DNA of 64,000 bases, from NCBI GenBank assembly GCA_029269125.1, contig JARHXX010000005.1:124001-188000 (forward strand), written 5' to 3'. The notes under the pieces are model-generated. The model saw nothing but the letters and a program-made list of their open reading frames with translations, made no database searches and was not told where the DNA came from. The position numbers were made by a program, and so were the translations under genes. The stretch is from Kiritimatiellaeota bacterium B1221 (lineage in GTDB: Bacteria; Verrucomicrobiota; Kiritimatiellia; SS1-B-03-39; UBA6053). Of the stretch, positions 1-8,441 are shown piece after piece. The stretch's first letter is position 1; each line of letters starts with the position of its first letter.

Positions 1-482
1 CCATTATCATCATGACCAGTAATATTGGTGCTGAATACACCAAAAAGAATACCGGACTTGGATTTACCACGGCTTCTGAAAATGGAAGTTATGAGATACT
101 GAAAGAGAAAATGGTGGATTCAGCCAAGGTGATGTACAAACCGGAATTGTTGAATCGGATTGATGAGATGATTGTTTTCCGTCAGTTGACCCGTGAAGAT
201 GTGGGCAAAATTTTGGACGTGGAACTCACCAAAGTCCGGGGACGTCTGGCGTCTAAGCGCCTCACTTTGCGGATGAGCGATGAAGCCAATGACTTCCTGA
301 TTGATAAAGGATTCGATCCTGAATACGGTGCCCGTCCGTTGCGCCGCTCGATAGAACGTTATCTCGAAGACCCGCTGGCGGAAGATTTGCTGCGCGGAAA
401 ATTTGAGAAAGATCAAATTATCGAAGTGAGTGTTGAGGATGATCACCTCCATTTTGAACAGGAACTGGCTGAAACCAATTGA
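1..482 (+). CDS. clpC: ATP-dependent Clp protease ATPase subunit ClpC, C-terminal part (5' truncated by window edge)
   Basis: This is the end of a Hsp100/Clp AAA+ unfoldase, which feeds substrates to a ClpP peptidase. The frame is open to the window edge: residues IIIMTSNIGA just before and at nt 12-30 are the sensor-1 strand of the second AAA module, so the ATG at 12 is not the true start. Downstream comes the PELLNRIDEMIVF segment, and the sensor-2 stretch GFDPEYGARPLRRSIERYL is followed by the small C-terminal subdomain. The wording DPLAEDLLRG is typical of ClpC rather than ClpB. The stop overlaps the start of the next gene (TTGA), so the two are probably cotranscribed. Confidence 0.9.
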   Translation, partial: IIIMTSNIGAEYTKKNTGLGFTTASENGSYEILKEKMVDSAKVMYKPELLNRIDEMIVFRQLTREDVGKILDVELTKVRGRLASKRLTLRMSDEANDFLIDKGFDPEYGARPLRRSIERYLEDPLAEDLLRGKFEKDQIIEVSVEDDHLHFEQELAETN

Positions 483-1330
483 CGCTGTTGCTGAATAGTT
501 TCAGTTGGGTCTTTGGGCACATCCCTTTACGGCTGGCACATCTGCTGGGGTCGGGAGTTGGATTTTCGGCCTGGTTGTTTAATTTTCGCAAAAAGGAAAT
601 TAATCAACGGATCTGTGACTGTTTGGGGGTGACCTGGAAAGAAGCCAATGGCATTCAGCGCCGGATGTACCGAAATCTCGGATGGACGGTGTCGGAATTT
701 TTCCGGTTGCCGTACATGCGGGAGGCGGAAGCGCTTGATTTGCTTCAGCTCCAAAATACCGAACAGATACCGGAAGACCGCAAGTATATCGCATTGGTGG
801 CCCACACCGGGAATTGGGAATTGTTGGCTGCCAGTACTCCTTTGCAGGGTTTTGGAAATTTAAATATTGTGGTGAAAACCTTAAAGCCTCCGCAAATGAA
901 TACCTGGATCTGTAAGGCCCGGACCAGATGGGGGACGCGGGTGCATGATCGGCGGGGATCCTCCCGGAATTTATTACGGGTATTAAAAACCGGGGAGCCT
1001 CTGGGATTTATTTTGGACCAAAACGCGAAGAATAATTGGGGGGTGTTCGTCGATTTCTTTGGAAAGCCTGCCTGCACCACGGATGGTTTGGCCCAGTTGG
1101 CTGCGATCAGCGGATATGAAATTCATCCGGTATTTTGCCGGCGGGATATGAAAACGCGGAAATTAATTGCGGAAGTAGGGGAGGTGATCCCGGGTCCGAA
1201 GGATCGATCACCGGAAGAAATTATCCGGGTAACTGCAGAATGTACGAAAAAGATTGAGGATTTTGTGAGGAAATATCCGGATCAGTGGATTTGGATGCAT
1301 CGCCGTTGGCGAACTCAAAAACCGGCTTGA
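479..1330 (+). CDS. Lipid A biosynthesis acyltransferase (LpxL/HtrB family)
   Basis: 283 residues. The LPLAT family transfers a secondary acyl chain from acyl-ACP to Kdo-lipid A at the inner membrane. The catalytic HX4E motif is visible as HTGNWE (H109, E114) after a short hydrophobic N-terminus. The conserved C-terminal ending WIWMHRRWRT is characteristic of LpxL/LpxM proteins. The start is a TTG that shares bases with the clpC stop; no ATG lies nearby in frame, so translational coupling is likely. Lipid A acylation fits the Kdo and heptose genes at 22-25 kb. Which acylation position it serves cannot be told from sequence. Confidence 0.87.
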   Translation: MTLLLNSFSWVFGHIPLRLAHLLGSGVGFSAWLFNFRKKEINQRICDCLGVTWKEANGIQRRMYRNLGWTVSEFFRLPYMREAEALDLLQLQNTEQIPEDRKYIALVAHTGNWELLAASTPLQGFGNLNIVVKTLKPPQMNTWICKARTRWGTRVHDRRGSSRNLLRVLKTGEPLGFILDQNAKNNWGVFVDFFGKPACTTDGLAQLAAISGYEIHPVFCRRDMKTRKLIAEVGEVIPGPKDRSPEEIIRVTAECTKKIEDFVRKYPDQWIWMHRRWRTQKPA

Positions 1331-1433
1331 TGGTGGCGATGAGAGTGCAGATTCGGGATGATAAGTTTTCAGTTTTGATGTAAGCAACTGTCTGATCATG
1401 CGATTTATTTGCATAACCCCAAGGATACGTTTT

Positions 1434-1985
1434 ATGAAATATTTTATACTCTCTCTGCTCTCCATGTGTGTGACTTCGCTGATGTTCTCCGAAGATAAAA
1501 ATGTGCATGATTTTACGGTGAAGGATATTTATGGTAAGGAAGTGCAGCTTTCCGATTATGAAGGGAAAGTACTGGTGATCGTGAATACGGCTTCCAAATG
1601 CGGGCATACCAAGCAGTATGCGGACCTGGTAAAGCTTCAGCAGGAATATGCGGAAAAAGGGGTGGTGGTTTTAGGATTTCCGGCCAATAATTTCGGGAAA
1701 CAGGAACCGGGAACCAATGAAGAGATCCTGGAGTTTTGTTCCTCCAACTTTGGCGTGGATTTCCCCATGTTTTCCAAAGTCTCAGTGAAAGGAGAGGACA
1801 AAGTCCCCCTGTTTCAGTACCTGACGGCTGCCGCAAATCCGGAATTTACGGGGGATATTAAATGTAACTTTGAAAAATTTGTGGTCGATGGCGAGGGGGT
1901 GCTCCGTCACCGTTTTCGTTCAGGGTCCAAAGTGACGGACCTGAAGTTTCAAAATGCGCTGAATGAACTGCTTGCGACGGAGTGA
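1434..1985 (+). CDS. Glutathione-peroxidase-family protein, exported, atypical active site
   Basis: 183 residues. The ATG at 1434 is chosen because AAGGAT lies 7 nt upstream and it yields a signal peptide (MKYFILSLLSMCVTSLMFS). An upstream in-frame ATG at 1398 would bury that signal. The thioredoxin-like GPx fold is clear: NTASKCGHTKQY holds the peroxidatic Cys (TGC at 1599), then FPANNFGKQEPG and NFEKFVVD. Two members of the classic Cys/Gln/Trp/Asn tetrad differ: the Gln of FPCNQFG is Asn (codon 1689) and the Trp of WNF is Cys (codon 1863). It is probably a periplasmic thiol peroxidase, with an altered or relocated resolving mechanism. Confidence 0.88.
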   Translation: MKYFILSLLSMCVTSLMFSEDKNVHDFTVKDIYGKEVQLSDYEGKVLVIVNTASKCGHTKQYADLVKLQQEYAEKGVVVLGFPANNFGKQEPGTNEEILEFCSSNFGVDFPMFSKVSVKGEDKVPLFQYLTAAANPEFTGDIKCNFEKFVVDGEGVLRHRFRSGSKVTDLKFQNALNELLATE

Positions 1986-2040
1986 TACAGATTTAAATAA
2001 AAGTACTTGATTCACGGAGGGGTGGGGGCATGTTGCTCCC

Positions 2041-2454
2041 ATGTCTTTATTTCAGTACGACCGACTTCCCCAGTTCGCGGAAAGTGATGCTGCCGGAATT
2101 ATTCATTTTTCCGACATCTCCCGCTACGTTGAAGAAGCAGAACATGCTTTTTTAAGAAGCGCCGGTTTTCCGGTGACCATTCATGACCCTCTTTCCCTTA
2201 AATGGCCGAGGGTGAGTTTTAAGGCCAATTATACGCGCCCATTACTTCCCTTTCAGCAGGTCCAGGTGAATCTGGTCCCTATTTATGTCGGGCGATCTTC
2301 GATCAATTGGAAGTGGTCTATTTCACTGCCCCAAAGCGAAGAAGCGCTGTGTGAGGGGGAGATGAAAGTCGTTTGCTGTGTTTTAAAGGGGGAGAAGTTG
2401 GAAACCTGTCCACTGCCTTCCGCACTGAAAGAAATGCTGATCAGTCCTGTTTAA
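2041..2454 (+). CDS. Acyl-CoA thioesterase, 4HBT/YbgC-like hotdog fold
   Basis: 137 residues. The N-terminus FAESDAAGIIHFSDISRYVEEAE follows the 4-hydroxybenzoyl-CoA thioesterase pattern, with the catalytic Asp before AAGIIHF and the hotdog helix carrying the conserved Glu. The middle PRVSFKANYTRPLLPFQQV is the usual substrate-side strand pair. It should hydrolyse an acyl-CoA or aryl-CoA thioester in the cytoplasm; the substrate (including a possible DHNA-CoA role in menaquinone synthesis) cannot be read from sequence. It converges on the protease gene, and the two coding regions overlap by 14 bp inside a palindrome. Confidence 0.8.
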   Translation: MSLFQYDRLPQFAESDAAGIIHFSDISRYVEEAEHAFLRSAGFPVTIHDPLSLKWPRVSFKANYTRPLLPFQQVQVNLVPIYVGRSSINWKWSISLPQSEEALCEGEMKVVCCVLKGEKLETCPLPSALKEMLISPV

Positions 2455-3271
2455 ACAGGGGTTTACAGATTTCCTGGTAAAGATCTTTGGCTGTAATGAG
2501 GATGTCACCGAGAAACCCTTTGGGCATTTTCAGTTTTGCCGGGCTTTTTTCGTAAGGAGGGGGGCTTGCCACAAAGTCCGGTTCCACCGGGGGGGGCGGG
2601 GAGACCGATCCCTGTTGCCAGGCTTTGATCTTCATCATGCGGTATTCACTTCCGGCGGAGAGCAGAATAAAAACCCCGATAATGAGCAGGGAAAACAGGT
2701 CGTAGCGGATACCCAGTATAATAAAGATGACCGCAAAGATCTTTCCGATCAAAGCGGCGATACGGGTGGCTTCGAGCGGGCCTTTTTTGAGGGCGAGGGT
2801 TCCCCGCAGAATACGCCCGCCATCCATGGGAAAGCTGGGTAAAAGGTTAAACAGGAAAAGGCTGAGGTTCATGGCGGCAAACACCATGAATGTGAAGGTG
2901 CTCCATCGCAAGAAGGTATGATACGTAAAGAAAGCCCATGCACCGCCAAAGAGGGCAAGGGCGAGGCTGACATAGGGGCCTGCCAATGCAATTCTCACTT
3001 CAGTATGGGGATCTTCCGGAAAACCAATGGTTCGGGCCACGCCGCCAATAGGGGTGAGGATGATGTCTTTCACCCGGAAGCCGTAACGCTGGGCCACGAC
3101 AGTGTGGCCCAGTTCGTGTAAAGCGACGGAGAGCAGGAGCAAAACCGCGAAGAGCAAGGTGTACAAAAACGATGTTTGAGAATCACGAAAGAGATAAAAC
3201 AGAAAGAAAACCGTGAAGTGGATACGGATGGGAACATCGCGAACCGTGAAGAGGTGAAAAGTGCCAAACAT
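2441..3271 (-). CDS. Site-2 protease family (M50) integral membrane zinc metalloprotease
   Basis: 276 residues. The zinc-binding HELGH motif (H52, E53, H56) lies in a transmembrane helix, and the third ligand sits in FPMDGGR (D150). The order of hydrophobic segments is that of the compact SpoIVFB-like group, without PDZ or CBS domains. A hydrophilic proline-rich tail of about 60 residues follows the last membrane segment. Such enzymes cut transmembrane substrates, often anti-sigma factors, but no candidate substrate is adjacent. The start lies 8 bp after the stop of the upstream membrane-protein gene, so the two form an operon. Confidence 0.9.
   Translation of the reverse strand: MFGTFHLFTVRDVPIRIHFTVFFLFYLFRDSQTSFLYTLLFAVLLLLSVALHELGHTVVAQRYGFRVKDIILTPIGGVARTIGFPEDPHTEVRIALAGPYVSLALALFGGAWAFFTYHTFLRWSTFTFMVFAAMNLSLFLFNLLPSFPMDGGRILRGTLALKKGPLEATRIAALIGKIFAVIFIILGIRYDLFSLLIIGVFILLSAGSEYRMMKIKAWQQGSVSPPPPVEPDFVASPPPYEKSPAKLKMPKGFLGDILITAKDLYQEICKPLFKQD
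2446..2459. other. 14-bp perfect palindrome containing a stop codon of convergent genes
   Basis: CCTGTTTAAACAGG spans the end of the thioesterase gene, whose TAA lies inside it, and the last codons of the opposing protease gene. It could act as a weak bidirectional terminator hairpin, but it lacks a T-run. Confidence 0.35.
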
Positions 3272-3279
3272 GATTTTTC

Positions 3280-4344
3280 TCAGCCCACAAAGTAGTACAG
3301 ATCCGCAATTTTAAACAGGAATCCAAGGATGAAGGCACCGCAGGCAAAAGCCGGAATTTTTTTTGCCTGGGCGGGATTGGCTTTCCGAACGCCTTGTTCA
3401 ATGCCCCGCAATACTCTCAACATTCCATAGGCCGTAAACCATGCGGTGGGCAACAGCAGAGTGGGGGCAATACTCCAGGAAAGGACATATACCTCATGGG
3501 GGAAGGTTCCCTGTGGTTCCCCGGGGAGAAAGTAAATGGAAGGCAGCACGCCAATACTCAGCAAGAGCAAAAGGAAGAAGGGGAGAACCAGACCTAGTAA
3601 AATTTTTTGTTTTTGAAGCAGGGCAACCAACAGGCCCACTATCACGAATGCCCAGGACCATATCGGGGTGTTCTGCATCACGAATTGCAGGCTGCTGCGG
3701 ATGAATTCGGGTGAAAAGAGGGGCTCATCCTGCATCAGGGGCAAGTCGCGGTATAAGATCGGGGTCATGCCGCTGAACAAGGCCAGTATCCACAGGCACT
3801 GTTTGGATGCTTTTGTTTTCCAGGTTTCCCCTGATTGAAAAAGGCTGAACAGGAAGAGGGCCAGTGCTCCGGAAAGATATAAGGGCGACACCGCGCAGGC
3901 CAAGCCTGCGAAGAGACCGGAGGCAACGGCATAAAGCGTATTTTTGCTGTGATCGCTTAGTACGAAAATCCAACTGGCGAGCATCAACGCGGTCCCGCTA
4001 AAGTTGAGAATGGGGTTTTGATCAATCTGGAAGAAACCTTGAAAAAAGATAAATGGAATTCCCAGTCCGCAGAGTCCGGCAAAAGCTTTGAGGAAGGCTG
4101 CTGATTTTGTAGGCAGGAGGCGTTGGAGAAGCACGCCCGAGAGGGCGAGAAGTAAAATCAGGGCGATGGATTGTACCGGGAGGGTGATTCCGGTTGCGCC
4201 GATCGGCAGGTGAAGCCGGGTGTAGTCATTCAGTGGGTTGAATGGAATGATGGCGATGGCAATCAACAGGGTCATCAAAGGGAACATCAAAGGTGCCCAA
4301 TTGTTTTTTTTATCCGAAGCGTTGTAGGTCAGTCGTTCATTCAT
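3280..4344 (-). CDS. Polytopic membrane protein of unknown function
   Basis: 354 residues with roughly ten hydrophobic segments covering most of the chain and a short charged stretch (GIEQGVRKANPAQAKK) before the last helix. The pattern of long hydrophobic helices with aromatic, Pro- and Asn-containing loops (DQNPILNFSG, NTPIWSWAF) resembles polytopic glycosyltransferase-like or DUF-type membrane proteins, but I see no diagnostic motif and do not assign a function. It heads a two-gene operon with the site-2 protease. The gap is 8 bp, so the two products may act together in the inner membrane. Confidence 0.75.
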   Translation of the reverse strand: MNERLTYNASDKKNNWAPLMFPLMTLLIAIAIIPFNPLNDYTRLHLPIGATGITLPVQSIALILLLALSGVLLQRLLPTKSAAFLKAFAGLCGLGIPFIFFQGFFQIDQNPILNFSGTALMLASWIFVLSDHSKNTLYAVASGLFAGLACAVSPLYLSGALALFLFSLFQSGETWKTKASKQCLWILALFSGMTPILYRDLPLMQDEPLFSPEFIRSSLQFVMQNTPIWSWAFVIVGLLVALLQKQKILLGLVLPFFLLLLLSIGVLPSIYFLPGEPQGTFPHEVYVLSWSIAPTLLLPTAWFTAYGMLRVLRGIEQGVRKANPAQAKKIPAFACGAFILGFLFKIADLYYFVG

Positions 4345-4450
4345 GCTCTCTCTCTAAGTGATAAATCCCTTATCTGCAAACCGGAACCCTTACGGATTTT
4401 CAGCGGGGATGGTTGTGTAATTTACTGGAACTTCAGTCAGGGGCCTATAT

Positions 4451-5686
4451 GTGGGGGATATGGCGTTTTTTATGTCCCATTTTAAAATACTTTTGCTAGG
4501 ATGTTGCTGGTTGATGTTTACGGATCTGTATGCGCAGGGCCTGAAAATTCACAGCAATTACAGTCCGTTAAATTCGAAACGTTCCCCGCGGAAATCAACG
4601 CAGTATATTATCCTCCATACGACCGAAGGTGGGGGGAAAGGGAGTTTGGCGAAACTCAGAAAGTATGGTGAAGCACATTATCTGGTGGACACGGATGGCA
4701 CTGTGATCCGAATTATTCAACGGGAGCGAATTGCCATGCATGCGGGGCGAAGCATGTGGAACGGCACCACCAATTTGGACAATGTTTCGATTGGCATTGA
4801 AATTGTGGGGTATCACGACAAACCCATTACTTCCGCGCAGAAGCAGGCGTTGCGGGAATTGCTCCGTCAGTTGAAGGCTTTGTATAAGATACCGGATAAT
4901 AAGGTTTTACCCCATTCTATGGTTGCCTATGGCCGTCCCAATCGCTGGCATTCTGTTTCGCATCGGGGGCGGAAGCGATGTGGCATGTTACTGGCGAGGG
5001 ATGATGTGCGCAGGGAAATCGGGTTGTATAGCAAACCGGCTTTCGATCCCGATGTCAGAGCCGGCAGACTGAAAAATGCAGACAGCTATTTGAGTACGGT
5101 TTTGTTTACTGTGGTGCCGCTTGCCACCGCGATGCCGGAAGGGTCGGCTGCGGATGTGATTGCCCGGGGGCGTTCCGCCTGGGATATTGCGAGGGAAAAC
5201 TATAATTCATCACACACCCTGTATATCTTTCCGGACGGGAGCCGGAAAAGAGGCAATGAAATTACCGATTGGAATAAACTGCCTCCCGGCACCAAGGTGC
5301 AAATTGAGAATAAAGAAGTGGTTGAAGAGAGTCCCGAGGTGGAGAAGGTGCAAATCCTCGGAAAAGATGGGGCTTCCGCGTCCGAGATTGCCGGTGCCGC
5401 GATTCATCGGGAAAGTACTATTTATTTCATGAAAGACGGGAGGGTGCGTCAGGGAAGTGAAATGACAGCTGATGATTTGTTATCTTTGGAGAATGGAACC
5501 GGTATGCTGGTGGGGTATGTTCATGGGGGCGTGATTCGTTCCAATCGGCGTGCGTTCGATATTTGTGGTCCGCGTTGGAATTTGGCGACCACCTTTTACC
5601 GTATGCCGGATGGCACCATCAAAAGCGGCACCGAAGTCAATGAACGGAATATTCCTCTGGGAACCATGGTCTTCTTTCAACCTTGA
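4451..5686 (+). CDS. Secreted N-acetylmuramoyl-L-alanine amidase (Amidase_2/PGRP-like) with three C-terminal repeats
   Basis: Up to 411 residues. It should cleave the amide bond between MurNAc and the stem peptide of peptidoglycan outside the inner membrane. The signal peptide runs to about LYAQG (residue 29). The catalytic domain covers about 48-190: ILHTTEGG carries zinc ligand H56, followed by IAMHAG (H97), and PHSMV (H155) with C177 resemble the remaining zinc ligands of the PGRP/T7-lysozyme fold. After residue 240 come three diverged units (about 243-290, 310-358, 367-411) with the pattern Y..PDG...G.E...LP.GT.V, of unknown function. The start may be GTG 4451 (CAGGGG 7 nt upstream) or ATG 4460 or 4472. 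Confidence 0.87.
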   Translation: MGDMAFFMSHFKILLLGCCWLMFTDLYAQGLKIHSNYSPLNSKRSPRKSTQYIILHTTEGGGKGSLAKLRKYGEAHYLVDTDGTVIRIIQRERIAMHAGRSMWNGTTNLDNVSIGIEIVGYHDKPITSAQKQALRELLRQLKALYKIPDNKVLPHSMVAYGRPNRWHSVSHRGRKRCGMLLARDDVRREIGLYSKPAFDPDVRAGRLKNADSYLSTVLFTVVPLATAMPEGSAADVIARGRSAWDIARENYNSSHTLYIFPDGSRKRGNEITDWNKLPPGTKVQIENKEVVEESPEVEKVQILGKDGASASEIAGAAIHRESTIYFMKDGRVRQGSEMTADDLLSLENGTGMLVGYVHGGVIRSNRRAFDICGPRWNLATTFYRMPDGTIKSGTEVNERNIPLGTMVFFQP

Positions 5687-5689
5687 GCG

Positions 5690-6043
5690 ATGCAACCTGA
5701 TTTACGCCGATTTGAATTGGAGGATGGCTGGGTCGCGTTGGTGGGACGTTCGGATCGGGACAATGATTTGCTGACATTCAAGGTCGCTTTCCCGCAGGAT
5801 CTCTGGTTACACGCAAAAGGCTGTCCGGGTTCTCATGTGGTCTTGCAGCATCCCGATGAAACCGAACCTCCGAAACAAGTGATCGAAGCCGCCGCCCGCT
5901 TGGCCTTGATTTACAGCAAAGCAAAAAATGCCAAAAGTGGGGCGGTGAGTGTTGCCAAAATCAGTGATCTTGGCAAAACCCGAGGGGCGCCCGCGGGCCA
6001 GGTGACGCTGCGGAAATCGAAGACGGTAAAAGTTTATTTGTAG
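5690..6043 (+). CDS. Stand-alone NFACT-R (RqcH C-terminal type) RNA-binding domain protein
   Basis: 117 residues. The whole protein matches the NFACT-R (DUF814) domain that closes RqcH/Rqc2/Tae2 proteins: an N-terminal strand set (FELEDGWVALVGRSDRDND), then the signature DLWLHAKGCPGSHVVLQ, then a helix with alternating Ala/Lys (AARLALIYSKAKNAKSGAVSV). The N-terminal NFACT-N and coiled-coil parts of full-length RqcH are absent, and nothing upstream supplies them. In RqcH this domain helps to contact tRNA on the obstructed large ribosomal subunit, so a ribosome-quality-control or tRNA-binding role is plausible here. The gene starts 3 bp after the amidase stop. Confidence 0.85.
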   Translation: MQPDLRRFELEDGWVALVGRSDRDNDLLTFKVAFPQDLWLHAKGCPGSHVVLQHPDETEPPKQVIEAAARLALIYSKAKNAKSGAVSVAKISDLGKTRGAPAGQVTLRKSKTVKVYL

Positions 6044-6486
6044 TCCACGCACTCCGTGCGTGGAAATGAAACAAGAGCAAAAGCACTAATTTCCACGCTC
6101 GGAGATCGTGGACTACGGCGTGGAAATGAAACAAGAGCAAAAGCACTAATTTCCACGCTCGGAGATCGTGGACTACGGCGTAGAAATGGAGCAAGGGCTT
6201 CCGCAAAGATTTCCCGCTCGGAGATCGTGGACTCCGCTTGATTGTGGAAATGAAACAAGAGCAAAAGCATTAATTTCCACACTCGGAGATCGTGGACTAC
6301 GGCGTAGAAATGGAGCAAGGGCTTCCGCAAAGATTTCCCGCACGGAGTGCGTGGACTCCGCTTGATTGTGGAAATGAAACAAGAGCAAAAGCACTAATTT
6401 CCACGCTCGGAGATCGTGGACTACGGCGTAGAAATGGAGCAAGGGCTTCCGCAAAAATTTCCCGCACGGAGTGCGTGGACTACGCT
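6044..6486. repeat. Tandem repeat array, alternating 60-bp and about 63-bp units (A-A-B-A-B-A-B)
   Basis: The whole intergenic space between two gene ends is repeat. A units begin TGGAAATGAAACAAGAGC at 6061, 6121, 6245 and 6369; the first two 60-mers are identical. B units begin TAGAAATGGAGCAAGGGC at 6181, 6305 and 6429. Each unit ends in a hairpin-forming segment: TCCACGCAC-TCC-GTGCGTGGA at the left edge, variants built on CTCGGAGATCGTGGA or CACGGAGTGCGTGGA later. Short frames cross the array on both strands, but they simply repeat with the DNA and are not credible genes. It may act as a multi-hairpin terminator or simply be an expanding minisatellite. Confidence 0.9.
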
Positions 6487-7884
6487 TTATAATTCCAGGG
6501 TTTCGCGATATTCAGGCGCGTAACACTCTGCTCCGGTTTCTTCGGCCAGATCACTGGCAAAGCCCATGGCGACTTTTTCTTCCCCGTGATTGATGAGGAT
6601 TTTTTGGGGTTGTGGATCGAGTCCGGACATCCAGTGCTTGAGTTCGGTCTGGTCCGCGTGACCGCTGAAGCCGTTGATTTGGGCAATCCGGGCTTTGACC
6701 GGACACATTTGGCCCATGATACGTACTTCTTCAGGGCCGCTTAAAATATGGCGGCCCAAGGTGCCTTCGGCTTGATAGCCCACAAACAAGATGGTGCTTT
6801 CTTCGCGGGAGATATTGCTGAGTAGGTGATGTTTAATCCGTCCGCCGGTGCACATGCCACTGCCGGCAATCACGCAAATGGTTCCCTTGATTTGATTGAT
6901 GGCTTTGGATTGATCGCGGCTTTTGGCCATTTTGAGTCCGGAGAAGTTGCAAGGATGGTGGCCACTTTCGAGGAGGGCCATGGTTTCATCATCAAACAGT
7001 TCTTTGTGTTTTCGGAAAACATCTGTCACCCGCACCGCCATGGGGCTGTCGAGGAAAACCATGGTGTGTGGAATCCGCTTGGCCGAAAGGAGTTCGGTAA
7101 AGTGATAGAAAAGGTCCTGGGTGCGCTCCACCGCAAAACTGGGGATAATTAAATTTCCGCCCATTTCGTGGGTGGAGTTAATGATGTCGGCCAATTGTCC
7201 CGGAATATCCTCTTTGGGGGCGTGGGTACGGTTGCCGTAGGTGGATTCGATCACCAAGGTGTCCGCGCCTGGAGGAGAGGTGGGGTCGCGGAGGAGGGGC
7301 ATATCGCTTCGTCCGATGTCTCCGGAGAAGAGCACGGATTTGGTTGTGCCCGCTTCCTCCACTTCCAGACGGATACTGCCTGCACCAAGGATGTGGCCGG
7401 CTTCGTACCAGCAGGCCCGCACGCCTTTAAACAATTCGATCGCTTCATAAAAGGGGACGGCTCTCAAGGCTCCAATGGCGTGTTCTGCGTCATCAACGGT
7501 GTAGAGGGGATCGTAGCCAAACCTGGCTTTTTTGCCTTGGCGCAGGTGCCGTTTTTGTTTTTGGCGCATATCTTCTTGTTGAATCCGTGCGCTATCCCGA
7601 AGGATGATGGCGATAATATCTTTGGTTGCACTGGTGGCGAGAATGTCACCTCTAAATCCTTTGGCCACCCAGCGTGGAAGCAATCCGCAATGATCCAAAT
7701 GCGCATGGGTCATGAGAATTAAATCAATACTCGCGGGATCCACGGGGAAGTCGTCCCAATTTCGGTCCTGAAATTTTCTTTCCTGAAAGTATCCGCAATC
7801 GATCAGTATACGGTGGTCATTGGTTTCAATAAGGGTGCAAGAACCGGTAACGTTGCGGGCGGCGCCGAGGAATGTCAGTTTCAT
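6487..7884 (-). CDS. Beta-CASP metallo-beta-lactamase-fold RNase
   Basis: 465 residues. The MBL core opens with MKLTFLGAARNVTGSC and carries motif 2 as THAHLDH (H60, H62, D64, H65), followed by AGHILGAGSI and FSGDIGR with further zinc ligands. The beta-CASP cap and the C-terminal motifs are present: PSFAVERTQ, GSGMCTGGRI and SGHADQTEL. These place it with the CPSF73-like/YsiH-type RNA endo- and exonucleases acting in the cytoplasm. The length is normal. It is the second gene of an operon with the HIT protein (20-bp gap), and its stop abuts the tandem repeat array. Confidence 0.93.
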   Translation of the reverse strand: MKLTFLGAARNVTGSCTLIETNDHRILIDCGYFQERKFQDRNWDDFPVDPASIDLILMTHAHLDHCGLLPRWVAKGFRGDILATSATKDIIAIILRDSARIQQEDMRQKQKRHLRQGKKARFGYDPLYTVDDAEHAIGALRAVPFYEAIELFKGVRACWYEAGHILGAGSIRLEVEEAGTTKSVLFSGDIGRSDMPLLRDPTSPPGADTLVIESTYGNRTHAPKEDIPGQLADIINSTHEMGGNLIIPSFAVERTQDLFYHFTELLSAKRIPHTMVFLDSPMAVRVTDVFRKHKELFDDETMALLESGHHPCNFSGLKMAKSRDQSKAINQIKGTICVIAGSGMCTGGRIKHHLLSNISREESTILFVGYQAEGTLGRHILSGPEEVRIMGQMCPVKARIAQINGFSGHADQTELKHWMSGLDPQPQKILINHGEEKVAMGFASDLAEETGAECYAPEYRETLEL

Positions 7885-7904
7885 GGGTAGGACCTTTGGT
7901 GGGA

Positions 7905-8306
7905 TTATGCGTCTTCAGAAATGGTTTGGCGTATTTTGGTGGCGAGGGCTTCGAGCGCTGGGAATTCCGCAGGTTGGGCTTTGCCGAAATTCAGGTCTCC
8001 CACGTCATCAATGGGGACGAGGTGCAGGTGGCAGTGGCGAACTTCGAGTCCGGCCACCATCAGGCCCACTTTTTGGCAGGGAATATGTTTTTTGATCGCC
8101 TTGGCGATGGGCCTGGCGGTAGTGAGCATCTTCTGTAAAAGCTCATCCGGAAGGTCAAAAATATAATCGATCTCTTGCTTGGGGATGAGGAGGGCGTGGC
8201 CTTCCCGAATGGGACGCACATCCAAAAAGGCATAAAACAGATCGTCTTCGTATAATTTGGCGCTGGGGATTTCGCCGGAAAGAATGCGGTTGAAAATCGT
8301 GGGCAT
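7905..8306 (-). CDS. HIT family nucleotide-binding hydrolase
   Basis: 133 residues from the ATG at 8306, which is preceded by AGGAG at 6-nt spacing. The frame extends further upstream but without support. The histidine triad reads HCHLHLV (H91, H93, H95), and the N-terminus IFNRILSGEIPSAKLYEDD is typical of the HINT/HinT branch. Such proteins hydrolyse adenosine phosphoramidates or related nucleotide conjugates in the cytoplasm. It lies upstream of the beta-CASP nuclease gene and shares its operon. Confidence 0.92.
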   Translation of the reverse strand: MPTIFNRILSGEIPSAKLYEDDLFYAFLDVRPIREGHALLIPKQEIDYIFDLPDELLQKMLTTARPIAKAIKKHIPCQKVGLMVAGLEVRHCHLHLVPIDDVGDLNFGKAQPAEFPALEALATKIRQTISEDA

Positions 8307-8441
8307 AGGTTTCTCCTGTAAAATCCTAAACCTTTCACAAAGCCAGGCGGATGACAACAGATTTTTTTTAGGCGAGGGGGTGCAAATGCAAAGCATGAAT
8401 AAAATCTGTTCATTGTCCCCAAATTGGTCTAGGCAGGCCCT

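Noticed and set aside
6044..6486. CRISPR array
   Set aside because: Units of about 60 bp are contiguous, without unique spacers, and no cas gene is near.
6056..6492. Short repeat-encoded proteins on both strands across the array
   Set aside because: They exist in several frames only because the DNA repeats lack stops; no start signals and no independent coding evidence.
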